Positions 42,672 through 52,061 of a DNA stretch of 64,000 nucleotides are shown in pieces; position 1 is the stretch's first letter, and each line of letters begins with the position of its first letter. The notes under the pieces are model-generated. The model was not told the DNA's origin and did not search any database. It worked only from the letters and a program-made list of their open reading frames with translations. Source of the stretch: JAICMB01 sp035295125 (GTDB taxonomy: Bacteria; Acidobacteriota; Terriglobia; Bryobacterales; Bryobacteraceae); the NCBI GenBank assembly GCA_035295125.1, contig DATGJP010000088.1, positions 1-64,000 of the forward strand, read 5' to 3'. The position numbers and the translations under genes are program-made.

Positions 42672-43161
42672 CCTTAAGCCCATCTCGCACGAGGGGATTG
42701 GCGAAGCACTTGAAAAAGCCGAGCGCTACCGCCTGCTGAATGAACCGGCGCAGGCCGAGAGCATTTGCCAGGATGTGCTCGCGGTCGACCACGGCAACCA
42801 GAAAGCGCTCATCATGCTGCTGCTCGCGCTGACCGATCAGTTCGGCCATGGGGTCACGGCTTCGCGAGCCCGCGACGTGTTGCGGCGAATCACAGGCGAA
42901 TACGAGCAAGCCTATTATGGTGGCATCATTTCGGAGCGCATCGCGCATTCACAGTTGCGGCAGGCTTCGCCGAATTCCGCGTTTACGGCGTATGATGCGT
43001 TTCGGAAGGCTATGGAGCTCTACGAACGTGCCGAGGAGCTGCGTCCGGCGGGGAATGACGATGCGATTCTGCGCTGGAACACATGCGCGCGGATGCTGAT
43101 GCGCAACCAGAACCTGCGCCCCCGCCCCGAGGAGGCCGTCGAAGCGATACAAGGGGAGTGA
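42661..43161 (+). CDS. TPR-like helical protein in the sdh operon
   Basis: 166 residues from ATG 42661, which lies inside the end of sdhB, with GGAGGGAAAGGAA as ribosome site. Helix pairs of the TPR type: ALEKAERYRLLNEPAQAESICQDVLAVDHGNQKALIMLLLALTDQ, then FRKAMELYERAEELRPAGNDDAILRWNTCARM. No enzyme motif. Overlap with sdhB and with the DinB gene suggests a shared operon; whether it serves SDH assembly is not known. Confidence 0.78.
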   Translation: MQFNLKPISHEGIGEALEKAERYRLLNEPAQAESICQDVLAVDHGNQKALIMLLLALTDQFGHGVTASRARDVLRRITGEYEQAYYGGIISERIAHSQLRQASPNSAFTAYDAFRKAMELYERAEELRPAGNDDAILRWNTCARMLMRNQNLRPRPEEAVEAIQGE

Positions 43162-43628
43162 TGGACCTGTTACGAAAACATCTCGTCAATTTATTGAACA
43201 TGGAAGGCGCGCATATCGGGTTCGATAAGGCGCTCGCCGATTTCCCGGCCAAGTTTCGCGGCGTGGAGCCCGAGGGTGCCCCTCACACCGCGTGGCAGCT
43301 TTTGGAGCACATGCGTCTGGCGCAGTGGGACATACTGGAGTTCAGCCGCGACGCGAAGCACGTTTCACCGAGCTTCCCTGACGGCTACTGGCCTGAGTCC
43401 GAGTCCCCGCCCAGTACCGCGGCGTGGGACGCGAGCATTAAACATTTCCATCACGATCTCGCGGAGATGAAAAAGCTCGTTTCCGATGAAAAGCACGATC
43501 TCTACGCGAAAATCCCGCACGGCGAAGGCCAGACCCTACTGCGGGAAGCGCTCCTGGTAGCAGACCACAACGCCTACCACCTGGGCCAACTCGTCTTCCT
43601 ACGAAAGATCCTGGAAGCCCGATCGTAA
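43161..43628 (+). CDS. DinB-family four-helix metal-binding protein
   Basis: 155 residues. Ligand histidines fit DinB: LLEHMRLAQWDILEF (His near 50) and VADHNAYHLGQLVFLRK near the end (two His), with amphipathic helices between. DinB-fold enzymes include thiol-dependent transferases; function here is unknown. Its ATG overlaps the stop of the TPR-like gene (TGATG) with AAGGGGAG upstream. Confidence 0.85.
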   Translation: MDLLRKHLVNLLNMEGAHIGFDKALADFPAKFRGVEPEGAPHTAWQLLEHMRLAQWDILEFSRDAKHVSPSFPDGYWPESESPPSTAAWDASIKHFHHDLAEMKKLVSDEKHDLYAKIPHGEGQTLLREALLVADHNAYHLGQLVFLRKILEARS

Positions 43629-43822
43629 CGCAGGATTTCATCCTGTCTGCTCAAAAAAACCCACTCACATTGTGGAAGGATTCGCAGGCGAAACCGCCTG
43701 CGCCACCTCTGGGTTGTGGCGAGGCAGCTTGGTAGTACACAGCCTCTGATTCTTCATGTCCCTCGAAGATTTGGAGAATGTGGAAGGGTGGAACAGGCAT
43801 TCAGCCTGACTTTGGAGCTCAC
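43629..43822 (+). repeat. Dispersed hairpin repeat cluster, copy R5
   Basis: Three hairpins between two convergent DinB genes: CAGGA/TCCTG at 43631-43645; CGCAGGCG/CGCCTGCG at 43683-43702 (loop AAAC), preceded by TGTGGAAGGAT and followed by CCACC; CAGGC/GCCTG at 43794-43808, preceded by TGTGGAAGGGTGGAA. The end TCACCGGGAACG repeats the module at 15601. Confidence 0.78.
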
Positions 43823-44343
43823 CGGGAACGGGGCGGTACGGCAAGCGTAGGATCCGCCCCCGCCCAAGTCACATCCGCCGTAGGACCGTAAACCGAAGGA
43901 ACCTGTTTATCCAACAACCGCAAGTAAACCGTCAACTGCGTCCGATGATGCGCCGAATGCAAAATCCGCCGCACCAGGATCCAGGCATGTTGCCGCACGA
44001 CATCAAAGAACGCGTCCTCCGCCACCCACCACTCCGAGGGTTGCCGCGCCAGGAAATCCATCCTCGGCCTGGCCAATTCGAGCATCCGGGCAACATATGC
44101 CGCAACCGTCTGCTCAGCAGGTAGGACAGTCCCAGCACCCGGCTCCGGCGAACCCAAAAATTCCGCGAAAAACCGCCGCTGGCTCAGCAATTCATGACGA
44201 AACTCCTCGATCACCGACTGCGATTTCGGATGCGGGCGATACTCCAGTTCCTCGTCCGTGAAGCACCGCCAAACCGAAGCCGTCTTCTGCGCCTCGCTCT
44301 CATAAGTCGCGATCAGGTATTGAAACTCCGCCGCCCCGCCCAT
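43819..44343 (-). CDS. DinB-family protein
   Basis: 174 residues from ATG 44343; the frame runs upstream but overlaps the divergent peptidase gene. Marks: EFQYLIATYESEAQKTASVWRCF, His in VIEEFRHELLSQRRFFAEFLG, and HSAHHRTQLTVYLRLL near the C-terminus, where DinB proteins bind a divalent metal. It is not close to the DinB protein at 43161-43628 in sequence and lies convergent to it. Function unknown. Confidence 0.82.
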   Translation of the reverse strand: MGGAAEFQYLIATYESEAQKTASVWRCFTDEELEYRPHPKSQSVIEEFRHELLSQRRFFAEFLGSPEPGAGTVLPAEQTVAAYVARMLELARPRMDFLARQPSEWWVAEDAFFDVVRQHAWILVRRILHSAHHRTQLTVYLRLLDKQVPSVYGPTADVTWAGADPTLAVPPRSR

Positions 44344-44390
44344 GCTATGAATATTGCCACGATTCGCATGCAAGTGAGATGATAGACCCC

Positions 44391-46352
44391 ATGAAATGGA
44401 CAGTCCTGTTGTTATCGCCGGTACTGGCGTTGGCGGCCGACGCACCGACCGTCTGGACTCCGGAATACTCACTCAACGTTCAGACCATTGGCGCGGTCGT
44501 GCCCTCACCAGACGGCAAATGGGTCGCCTGGATCCAAACCAAGCCCGTGGCGGAAACGGACCGCAGCGAGCAGGTATCGCAAGTCTGGGTCGGCGACGCC
44601 GGCGGCTCACACCGCTTTGAACTCACTCGCGGACCGAAGGGCGCGAGTTCGCCCGAGTGGTCGCCCGATGGAAAATACGTTTACTTCGCCTCGGGCCGCT
44701 CTGGCAAGAACAACGTCTTTCGCGTGCTCGTCGAGGGCGGGGAAGCCGAGCAGATCACCGACGTCAAAGGCGGTGTGGGCGAGTTCCACGTCTCGCCCGA
44801 TGGCAAATGGGTCGCATTCACGTCGTATGAGCCGTCGGCAGAATCCGAAAAGGCCAAGAAGGAAAAGCGCGATTTTCACGTCATGGATGCTGATCCCGAG
44901 AACGAACTCCTCTACACGATCCCTGCTGAATCCGGTGACAATGGCAAACGTGCTCAGAAGAAAGTGGGTGAGCTGAAGTATCACGTCACCACCTTTGACT
45001 GGTCGCCCGATTCGAGCGCCATCGCCCTCGAGCACACGCGCTCGCCGCTGGCCGGGGACTGGATCCACTCCGGAGTCGCCGAGATCGAAGTCGCGGACGG
45101 TAAAGTCCGCGAGCTCGTGACCAAGGGCGCGCCACGATCTCCCAAGTATTCGCCCAACGGCCGCTACATCGCCATCATATTGGGAGCTGATCCGCCGCGC
45201 TGGGCCAGCGACGACAAGATTGCCCTGGTGAATCGCAGCGATGGATCGATCCGAAATCTCAATGCTACCCCCGACGAAGAGCCGTCGCTCCTGGGTTGGT
45301 CGGCTGATTCTTCGCGTATTTACTTCACTGAAACACACCACACGCGCAACACGTTATACAGCCTGCCCGTCGACGGCCCCGCTGTTGTCGCATTCGCACC
45401 TCCAAAGGGCACGTTGACCGGCTCCCCGACCCTCAATTCCACCGGCACGGCGGTCGGCTCCGGCTGGGAGTCGCCAACCGACCCGCCCGAGGCGTTCGTC
45501 GCCTCTCTCGGTGGCGGTCAGCCAGTGCAAGTGAGCCACGCCAATGCCGATGTCGCCCGGCTGCCTCTCGGCGAGACGAAAGTTGTTCACTGGAAGGGCA
45601 AGGACGGCCTCGACGTGGAAGGCCTGCTGACCTACCCGGTTGGATATGAACAAGGCAAGAAATATCCGCTGATCCTGAACATCCACGGCGGTCCCACGGG
45701 CGTTTTCACCGAGAACTTCATCGGGCGGCTCGCTGTATATCCCATTGCGACGTTTGCCGGGCGCGGCTACGCGGTGCTGCGGCCCAATCCGCGCGGTTCC
45801 AGCGGCTACGGCAAGAAGTTCCGCTTCGCCAACATGAACGACTGGGGCGGCATGGATTATGAGGACGACATGGCAGGCGTGGATAAGGTCATCGAAATGG
45901 GCGTGGCCGATCCCGATCGCCTGGCCGTGATGGGCTGGAGCTATGGCGGCTTCATGACGAGCTGGATCGTCGGCCATACGAATCGCTTTAAAGCCGCCGC
46001 GGTCGGCGCCGGCGTAACCGATCTCTTCAGCTTTAACGGAACCTCCGATATTCCCGACTTCCTGCCCGATTATTTCGGCGGTGAGCCTTGGGATCAGTTC
46101 GACGCCTTCTCCAAGCACTCCCCGATTTCGTACGTACAGAACGTCAAAACGCCGACCCTGGTCCTGCACGGCGAATCCGACGACCGCGTCCCGACATCGC
46201 AGGGCTACGAGTTCTACCACGCTCTGAAGAATCGGGGCGTGACTACGAAAATGGTGGTCTATCCGCGAACGCCCCACGGCCCGCGGGAGCCGAAATTCAT
46301 ACTTGATATCGCCGAGCGGCAGCTCGATTGGATGGATGAGTACGTTCGTTAG
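44391..46352 (+). CDS. Secreted S9-family serine peptidase, first of tandem pair
   Basis: 653 residues from ATG 44391, with signal peptide MKWTVLLLSPVLALAADAP. An N-terminal beta-propeller of WD/TolB-like blades (SSPEWSPDGKYVYFASGRSGKNN, FHVSPDGKWVAFTS) precedes an alpha/beta-hydrolase domain. Catalytic triad: Ser517 in GWSYGGFM, Asp in HGESDDRVPT, His629 in PRTPHGPREP. Such prolyl-oligopeptidase/DPP4-like enzymes cut short peptides, often from the N-terminus. A close paralogue follows nine bases later. Confidence 0.94.
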   Translation: MKWTVLLLSPVLALAADAPTVWTPEYSLNVQTIGAVVPSPDGKWVAWIQTKPVAETDRSEQVSQVWVGDAGGSHRFELTRGPKGASSPEWSPDGKYVYFASGRSGKNNVFRVLVEGGEAEQITDVKGGVGEFHVSPDGKWVAFTSYEPSAESEKAKKEKRDFHVMDADPENELLYTIPAESGDNGKRAQKKVGELKYHVTTFDWSPDSSAIALEHTRSPLAGDWIHSGVAEIEVADGKVRELVTKGAPRSPKYSPNGRYIAIILGADPPRWASDDKIALVNRSDGSIRNLNATPDEEPSLLGWSADSSRIYFTETHHTRNTLYSLPVDGPAVVAFAPPKGTLTGSPTLNSTGTAVGSGWESPTDPPEAFVASLGGGQPVQVSHANADVARLPLGETKVVHWKGKDGLDVEGLLTYPVGYEQGKKYPLILNIHGGPTGVFTENFIGRLAVYPIATFAGRGYAVLRPNPRGSSGYGKKFRFANMNDWGGMDYEDDMAGVDKVIEMGVADPDRLAVMGWSYGGFMTSWIVGHTNRFKAAAVGAGVTDLFSFNGTSDIPDFLPDYFGGEPWDQFDAFSKHSPISYVQNVKTPTLVLHGESDDRVPTSQGYEFYHALKNRGVTTKMVVYPRTPHGPREPKFILDIAERQLDWMDEYVR

Positions 46353-46361
46353 GAGACCATC

Positions 46362-48335
46362 ATGAAGCGGATTCTTATTGCATGTGTTTCAGCAGCGGCG
46401 CTCGCGCAGACGCCTAGTCAATGGACACCCGAGCTTTCGATGAAGGTTAAGAACGTCGCGGACGTGATCCCTTCGCCCAGCGGCCGGATGGTGGCGTGGA
46501 CCGAAAGCCATGCCGTCATGGATGGCGAGAAGAGCGAGATGAATGTGCAGGTATTTCTCGCGCATAGCGACGGGTCGCACCGGCTGCAGTTGACGCGTGG
46601 AGAGAAAAGCTCGCGATCTCCCGCCTTCACGCACGACGAGCAGTACATCGTCTTTGCGTCGGAGCGGTCCGGAAAGAACAACCTCTACCGGATTCCGGTA
46701 GCGGGCGGCGAGTCTGAGCCGCTCACCGATTGGAAAGGCACGTTGGGCGCATATCAACTCTCGCCCAACGGCAAATGGATCGCGTTCACCGCGGCTCCCG
46801 ACCGGCCCGATGTCGAGGCGGCGCGTCGCGAGAAACGCGACTTCCGCGTCGTGGATGAAAACCCGGCCAACCAATCGCTGTACGTCATTCCTTTCGAGGC
46901 CGACTTGAAAGGTCTGCGTCCTGTCCGCCGGCTGGTAACGGGTCCCTATAACATCGGCGGTCTGCAATGGTCGCCGGATGCCCGCGCCATCGCGTTTGAA
47001 ACCCGTCCCACGCCCAATGCGGACGACGGCCGCAAATCCGATGTGCTCGAGGTCGATTTCGAAAGCGGCACGGTCCGCGCAATCGCGGCGACACCTGGGA
47101 CGGAAGGCGAGCCGCGCTATTCACCGGACGGCCGCTACCTGGCGTTCGTGCATGCCGCCAATACTCGCCTGTCGCCTTCGCATATCGTGCTGTATACCCG
47201 GGCGACCTCAGCAGCGCGCGAGCTGCCTGCGACTGCCGACGAGAACCCCAACCTGGTCGGATGGGCGGGCGACTCCAAGCGCATTCTCTTCACCGAACCG
47301 AAAGGCACTCGCACCGTGCTCTATGCCATGCCGGTCGACGGTCCGCCCACGGCCGTGTTCGTCCCTAAAGGTACCTTCGGCTTCGGCACGCGCCTGAATG
47401 AGCGTGGAACGTTCGTCGGGCTCGCCCTTCAGACTCCCAGCGAGCCGGTGGAAGCCTATGCTCTCGACCTCGCAGGCAACAATCCGGTCCAGGTGAGCCG
47501 CGCCAACACAGATCTGTCCAAGCCGCCTGTCGGCGAGACGAAAGTCATTCGCTGGAAGGCCAAGGACGGCAAGGAAATCGAGGGCCTGCTCACCTATCCC
47601 GTCGGCTACGAAAAAGGCAAGAAGTATCCCATGATTCTGAATATTCATGGCGGACCCGCGGGTGGCTTCAATGAGAGTTTTATCGGGTCCGGCAACCCCT
47701 ATCCGATCGCCGCCTTTGCATCCCGCGGCTACGCCGTGTTGCGGACCAACCCGCGCGGCTCCACGGGCTACGGAAACGCCTTCAAAGATGCCAACGTGAA
47801 TGACTGGGGCGGCGGCGATTACCAGGACATCATGGCTGGTGTCGACCACGTCATTGCCATGGGAGTCGCCGATCCTGACCGGCTCGCGGTTATGGGCTGG
47901 AGTTATGGCGGTTACATGACCAACTGGGTCATCACTCAGACTAATCGCTTTAAATGCGCGGCTACCGGCGCCGGACTCAGTGACATGATCAGCATGTGGG
48001 GCACCAACGACATCCCCTCCACGCTTGACGATTATTTCACCGGTCCGTTCTACGAGCAGACCGACCGCTACGTCAAGATGTCTCCGCTCTACCACGTGAA
48101 GAACGTCACGACGCCAACGCTGTTTCTACACGGCGCGGCCGACATCCGCGTTCCGACGTCGCAGGGGTATGAGATGTACACGGCCCTGAAGCGCAAGGGT
48201 GTCGAAACGAAGATGGTGGTTTATCCCCGGACCCCGCATGGCCCGCAGGAGCCGAAGTTCATTCTCGACATCATGCAGCGCCACCTGGATTGGGTCGACA
48301 AACACATCGGCAGCACGGCGATGAAGGCTGACTAG
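46362..48335 (+). CDS. Secreted S9-family serine peptidase, second of tandem pair
   Basis: 657 residues with signal peptide MKRILIACVSAAALAQTP. Same architecture as the gene upstream: propeller blades (SRSPAFTHDEQYIVFASERSGKNN, AYQLSPNGKWIAFTA) and hydrolase domain with Ser514 in GWSYGGYM, Asp in HGAADIRVPT and His in PRTPHGPQEP. The segment KYPMILNIHGGPAGG is almost unchanged between the two, while propeller parts differ, so the copies probably have different substrate gates. One transcript with the first copy is likely. Confidence 0.94.
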   Translation: MKRILIACVSAAALAQTPSQWTPELSMKVKNVADVIPSPSGRMVAWTESHAVMDGEKSEMNVQVFLAHSDGSHRLQLTRGEKSSRSPAFTHDEQYIVFASERSGKNNLYRIPVAGGESEPLTDWKGTLGAYQLSPNGKWIAFTAAPDRPDVEAARREKRDFRVVDENPANQSLYVIPFEADLKGLRPVRRLVTGPYNIGGLQWSPDARAIAFETRPTPNADDGRKSDVLEVDFESGTVRAIAATPGTEGEPRYSPDGRYLAFVHAANTRLSPSHIVLYTRATSAARELPATADENPNLVGWAGDSKRILFTEPKGTRTVLYAMPVDGPPTAVFVPKGTFGFGTRLNERGTFVGLALQTPSEPVEAYALDLAGNNPVQVSRANTDLSKPPVGETKVIRWKAKDGKEIEGLLTYPVGYEKGKKYPMILNIHGGPAGGFNESFIGSGNPYPIAAFASRGYAVLRTNPRGSTGYGNAFKDANVNDWGGGDYQDIMAGVDHVIAMGVADPDRLAVMGWSYGGYMTNWVITQTNRFKCAATGAGLSDMISMWGTNDIPSTLDDYFTGPFYEQTDRYVKMSPLYHVKNVTTPTLFLHGAADIRVPTSQGYEMYTALKRKGVETKMVVYPRTPHGPQEPKFILDIMQRHLDWVDKHIGSTAMKAD

Positions 48336-48354
48336 CGCCTGAGCCGCGTGTGAT

Positions 48355-48492
48355 GCAGGATGGCATCCACATTTGATCAAACTCCACATCCACAGGCTGT
48401 GGAAGAGTGAAGCCGGCGCTTGCGCCTGCCGCACCTTTGTTTTTCGTCCACTCTGTGGACCGCAGTCCATAGCGCCAGGTTTGACAACCTGC
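48355..48492 (+). repeat. Dispersed hairpin repeat, copy R6
   Basis: Behind the second peptidase: CCACAG/CTGTGG at 48390-48402 leads into TGTGGAAGAGTGAAG, hairpin GGCGC/GCGCC at 48415-48426 followed by GCCGCACC, and CAGGTT/AACCTG at 48476-48492. The TGTGGAAG flank and the CACC after the stem match copies at 43675 and 63034. Confidence 0.7.
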
Positions 48493-48557
48493 ATTACACG
48501 GCCCCGGGAGAGAGTCACCGCTCAGACCGCGAGTGTCGCAGCGGTGTTCGGCCTGCA

Positions 48558-51500
48558 TCAGGCCGGAACCGTGAAATAAAACGTCGACCCCGCCCCGGGC
48601 TCCGACTCTACCCAAATTCGACCGTGATAATGCTCCAGAATCCGCACGCACAGCGCCAGCCCGATCCCCGTACCCGAGTATTCCGCGCTGGTGTGAAGGC
48701 GCTTGAATAGCCCGAAGACTCTCTCCTGGTATTCTCGCTCGATCCCGATACCGTTATCTTTCACGGAAAAGAGCCATGCCTCGTCCCTCCGCTGAGCCGC
48801 AATCGCCACCTCCGGTGCAACCTCCGGCCGCCGGTACTTGATCGCATTCCCAATGAGGTTCTGGAACAACTGCTGAAGATGCGCCGCAAGAACCGGGACC
48901 GATGGCAGATCGCGATATACAACCGTCGCACCGCTCTCTGCAATGGTGCTGGAGAGGTTGTCGAGCGCCAGTCTCAGGCACCGCGCCGCATCTACTTTCT
49001 CGGTGGGACGCTCCATGACGGAGGCTTGCGTATAGGCCAGCAGGTCCCGCACCAGCGTTTCCATCCGTGTCGCTCCGGTCCGTAAGAAGTCGCAGTATTT
49101 GAGTTCCTCGCCGTTCAGCTTCTCACGGCACCGCGTCGCCAACAACTCGCTGTAAATCTTGACGCTGCGCAGTGGCTCCTGCAGGTCGTGGCTCGCGGAA
49201 TAGGCAAATTGTTCGAGATCGCGATTGGCGCGGCGCAACTCGTCTTCCGCTTGCTTCTGGTCCGTTACGTCGCGCGTTGTTCCGGCGATCGCTTCAACCT
49301 CTCCGTTCGCTCCAATGACGGGCACGAAGATGTAATCGTAAATCCGCCGGCCATGAGTTCCCGTAAAAGGCACCTGGCCTCGAATCGGCTCCCGGGTTGC
49401 AACCACCTGCTCGATTTCGCGATCATGCATCGCTGCGTGCCACGGCTCGTACCCGAGTTCCAGGCAGTTCCTTCCAATCGCCTCGTCCCAAGTCTTGCCC
49501 CACATCGTTAGAAGAGCATGGTTCGCATACGTGAAGCGATGATGGAGGTCGAACACGTATACAAGGTCAGGAGTATTGGAAAGGATCGTATCGTAAAGCC
49601 GCCGTTGTTGTTCCGAGCGCGCGGTCAGTTCTGCCATGGCCGCTTCGGCTCGCTTGCGCGAGGTCACATCGCGGGCTGCCCCGAACCATTCCACGATGGC
49701 TCCCGTCGAGTCGAGAAGCGGTACCGCACTGGTGGCCACCCATGCCACGGTGCCGTCCTCGCGAATCACCCGATGCTCCGACTCGAAAGGAGACTTGTGC
49801 CTTACCGCCGCTGCTCTCGCAGCTTCCACGCGCTCACGTTCATCAGGGTGGATGGTCAGTATGCCGGAGACCGAATCCGTGCCACGCAAGGGACGCATAT
49901 CGCGTCCGTCCGGATTCATGCAGTAGATGACATCAGAGCTCGTCGTGACGAATGCCCGGAACCGCCGCTCACTTTCCGCCAGCGCCTCTTCCGCCCTCTT
50001 GCGATCCGTGATGTCCTGAACGTAAGCGCAGATTCCTTCGTCTGTCGGGTACGCGTGTACCTCGTAATACCGGGGCGACCCGTCATTACGCCAGGGAGGA
50101 AAGGCGGCCTCAAAGTGCACCGGAACCCGCTCCTCCATACACCGGCGATAGCCCTCCCCGAAAGGCGCTTTGGACTCCGGGAACTCCTCCCAGATGTTCT
50201 TTCCGATCAGCCCTTCGCGAGTGGCTTTCGTGCGGGCGACTACGCGCTCGTTCACATACGTAAATCGCCATTCGCGGTCGAGCGCGATAAAGCTCTCGCG
50301 AATACTGCCGAGGATGTTATCTACCTGCCGCTTGGCCCGCCTCAGTTCGATCTCGGCACGTTTGCGGTCATCGATGTCTTCCGTGTTCCCGTACCATCGA
50401 ACAATTCGCCCCTCCGCATCGCGCCGCGGACGCGCACGCGTCCGCATCCAGCGGTAGCTCCCATCGGCGACGCGAATCCGGTGCTCGAGATCGAACATCT
50501 CCGCGGTTCTCATCGAATGTTCCCAGGCCTGCGTCATTGCGGCAAGATCGTCTGGATGCGGCACATCCACCCAGCCGGTTGCCAAGGCTTGTTCTCTGGT
50601 CAGGCCGGTTAGTCTCAACCACTGCGGGCTGAAATCCTCTAACTTGCCATCTACCCCGGCCGTCCACGGCACTTGCGAATTGAGCTCTACCGTGTGCCGG
50701 TAATGATCTTCGCTTTCGCGCAGCGCCTCGTTCGAACGGCGTAGGTTGTCCTCGGCCAGGCGCTGCTCCGTGACATCCCGGATAATGGCCGAGATTCCCA
50801 CGATCCGGCCTTTCGTGTTGCGAACCGGCGACGCAGTGACCAGGACATCCACTATCCGGCCGTCTTTTTGCCTCCGACGCATGTCACGGTCACGCACATT
50901 TCGGCCGTTCAGCACTTCCTCCACGATTCGCTGAACCTCTTGCGACTCATCGGCGCCGGCAAGATCCACCAGAGAGTGGCCCACCGCATCGGATGCGGAA
51001 TACCCAAAAATGCGCTCGGCACTCGGGTTCCAGCTAATGATAGTGCCGGTAGCATCTGTACCGATGATCGCCTCATAGGAGTTTTCCACGATTGCAGCAA
51101 GGTTGCGCAGCGCGGCTTCGGTCTTTTTTCGCTCCGTAATGTCCGTGGAGATGCCGCCAATGCCGCTGATGGCGCCGTCCGGCTCGCGAATCGGGAACTT
51201 AACCGAAATGTAGTCGTGAATACCGTCAGGCTGCGGGACGCTCTCCTCCAGGGCCAGGGAAGCGCCGGCCGCCATTACGGTGCCATCATTCTCGATAAAT
51301 CGCTCCGCCACCTCTGGGGGAAAAATCTCAAAATCCGTCCTTCCGGTGATCCCGGTTCCCGCGATGTCAAATAGCTCTTTATACTGCCGGTTGACCAGCA
51401 CATAACGGCCGTCGAGGTCCTTGAGGAAAACGATTGTCGCCGAGTTGTCGAGAATCGCCTGCAGCCGGGCTTCGCTCTGCACTCGTGCCAGCTCCGAACG

Positions 51501-52010
51501 TTTTCGCTGGGTGGCCATGGCTACATGGGTCGCGATCGCCTCGGCCACGTCCATTTCGTCCTGTCCGAATTCATGCGGCTGCGCGTAATACAGCATGAAC
51601 TTGCCGAAAACCCCTGCGTCAAGGGCTAATGGGATGAAAGCGAGTGCTCGTATTCCCTCGGCGGCGAAAGTGCCCTCATAATCCGCGAGGCTGGGGTCGG
51701 CGAGCACGTCGTGGATCATCAGCGGCTGCGCATCGAGTGCGCCACGAGTCCACGGCGTGTGCCCCGTAACAGCGGCCCGGTATCCGTCCGACAGCCCGCG
51801 CCAGGCCTTAAACCGCATCACGCCATCTTCGTCGAACATCAGGATGCTCGCCCGATCGGCTTCGGTGGCCGATAACAGGCTCGTGATGGCGGCTTCGTAG
51901 ATCTCGTCGAGGGTAGTTGCGCGGCTCAGCGCCGAGACCAGTTGATATAGCGTGCGCAGGCGCTGAATTTCAGCGTCACCGCTCCTCCCCCTGGGCGCGA
52001 TGGCGGACAT
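48558..52010 (-). CDS. Multi-PAS sensor histidine kinase with GAF domain
   Basis: 1150 residues, no transmembrane segment seen, so probably cytoplasmic. GAF-like domain about 20-165, then six PAS domains (about 175-920), with S-box/PAC sequences such as FGYSASDAVGHSLVDLAG and GISAIIRDVTEQ. The HisKA box holds His941 (YSASHDLQEPLRSVKIYSEL), and the ATPase has NLIGNAIKYRR, DNGIGIEREYQERVFGLFKRL and GTGIGLALCVRIL. It autophosphorylates and passes phosphate to a response regulator, but none is encoded nearby and there is no receiver domain. PAS ligands are unknown. Confidence 0.93.
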   Translation of the reverse strand: MSAIAPRGRSGDAEIQRLRTLYQLVSALSRATTLDEIYEAAITSLLSATEADRASILMFDEDGVMRFKAWRGLSDGYRAAVTGHTPWTRGALDAQPLMIHDVLADPSLADYEGTFAAEGIRALAFIPLALDAGVFGKFMLYYAQPHEFGQDEMDVAEAIATHVAMATQRKRSELARVQSEARLQAILDNSATIVFLKDLDGRYVLVNRQYKELFDIAGTGITGRTDFEIFPPEVAERFIENDGTVMAAGASLALEESVPQPDGIHDYISVKFPIREPDGAISGIGGISTDITERKKTEAALRNLAAIVENSYEAIIGTDATGTIISWNPSAERIFGYSASDAVGHSLVDLAGADESQEVQRIVEEVLNGRNVRDRDMRRRQKDGRIVDVLVTASPVRNTKGRIVGISAIIRDVTEQRLAEDNLRRSNEALRESEDHYRHTVELNSQVPWTAGVDGKLEDFSPQWLRLTGLTREQALATGWVDVPHPDDLAAMTQAWEHSMRTAEMFDLEHRIRVADGSYRWMRTRARPRRDAEGRIVRWYGNTEDIDDRKRAEIELRRAKRQVDNILGSIRESFIALDREWRFTYVNERVVARTKATREGLIGKNIWEEFPESKAPFGEGYRRCMEERVPVHFEAAFPPWRNDGSPRYYEVHAYPTDEGICAYVQDITDRKRAEEALAESERRFRAFVTTSSDVIYCMNPDGRDMRPLRGTDSVSGILTIHPDERERVEAARAAAVRHKSPFESEHRVIREDGTVAWVATSAVPLLDSTGAIVEWFGAARDVTSRKRAEAAMAELTARSEQQRRLYDTILSNTPDLVYVFDLHHRFTYANHALLTMWGKTWDEAIGRNCLELGYEPWHAAMHDREIEQVVATREPIRGQVPFTGTHGRRIYDYIFVPVIGANGEVEAIAGTTRDVTDQKQAEDELRRANRDLEQFAYSASHDLQEPLRSVKIYSELLATRCREKLNGEELKYCDFLRTGATRMETLVRDLLAYTQASVMERPTEKVDAARCLRLALDNLSSTIAESGATVVYRDLPSVPVLAAHLQQLFQNLIGNAIKYRRPEVAPEVAIAAQRRDEAWLFSVKDNGIGIEREYQERVFGLFKRLHTSAEYSGTGIGLALCVRILEHYHGRIWVESEPGAGSTFYFTVPA

Positions 52011-52061
52011 CCGTCCAATTGTAGCCGACGACCGGTGGTGTTGTCGGCTACTCGATCAAGG

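Noticed and set aside
45354..46277. Minus-strand open frames inside the S9 peptidase genes (also 47208-48095)
   Set aside because: Shadow frames opposite to strongly conserved catalytic domains.
49518..50612. Plus-strand open frame of 364 codons inside the PAS kinase gene
   Set aside because: Opposite to clear PAS domains and with no family-like sequence.
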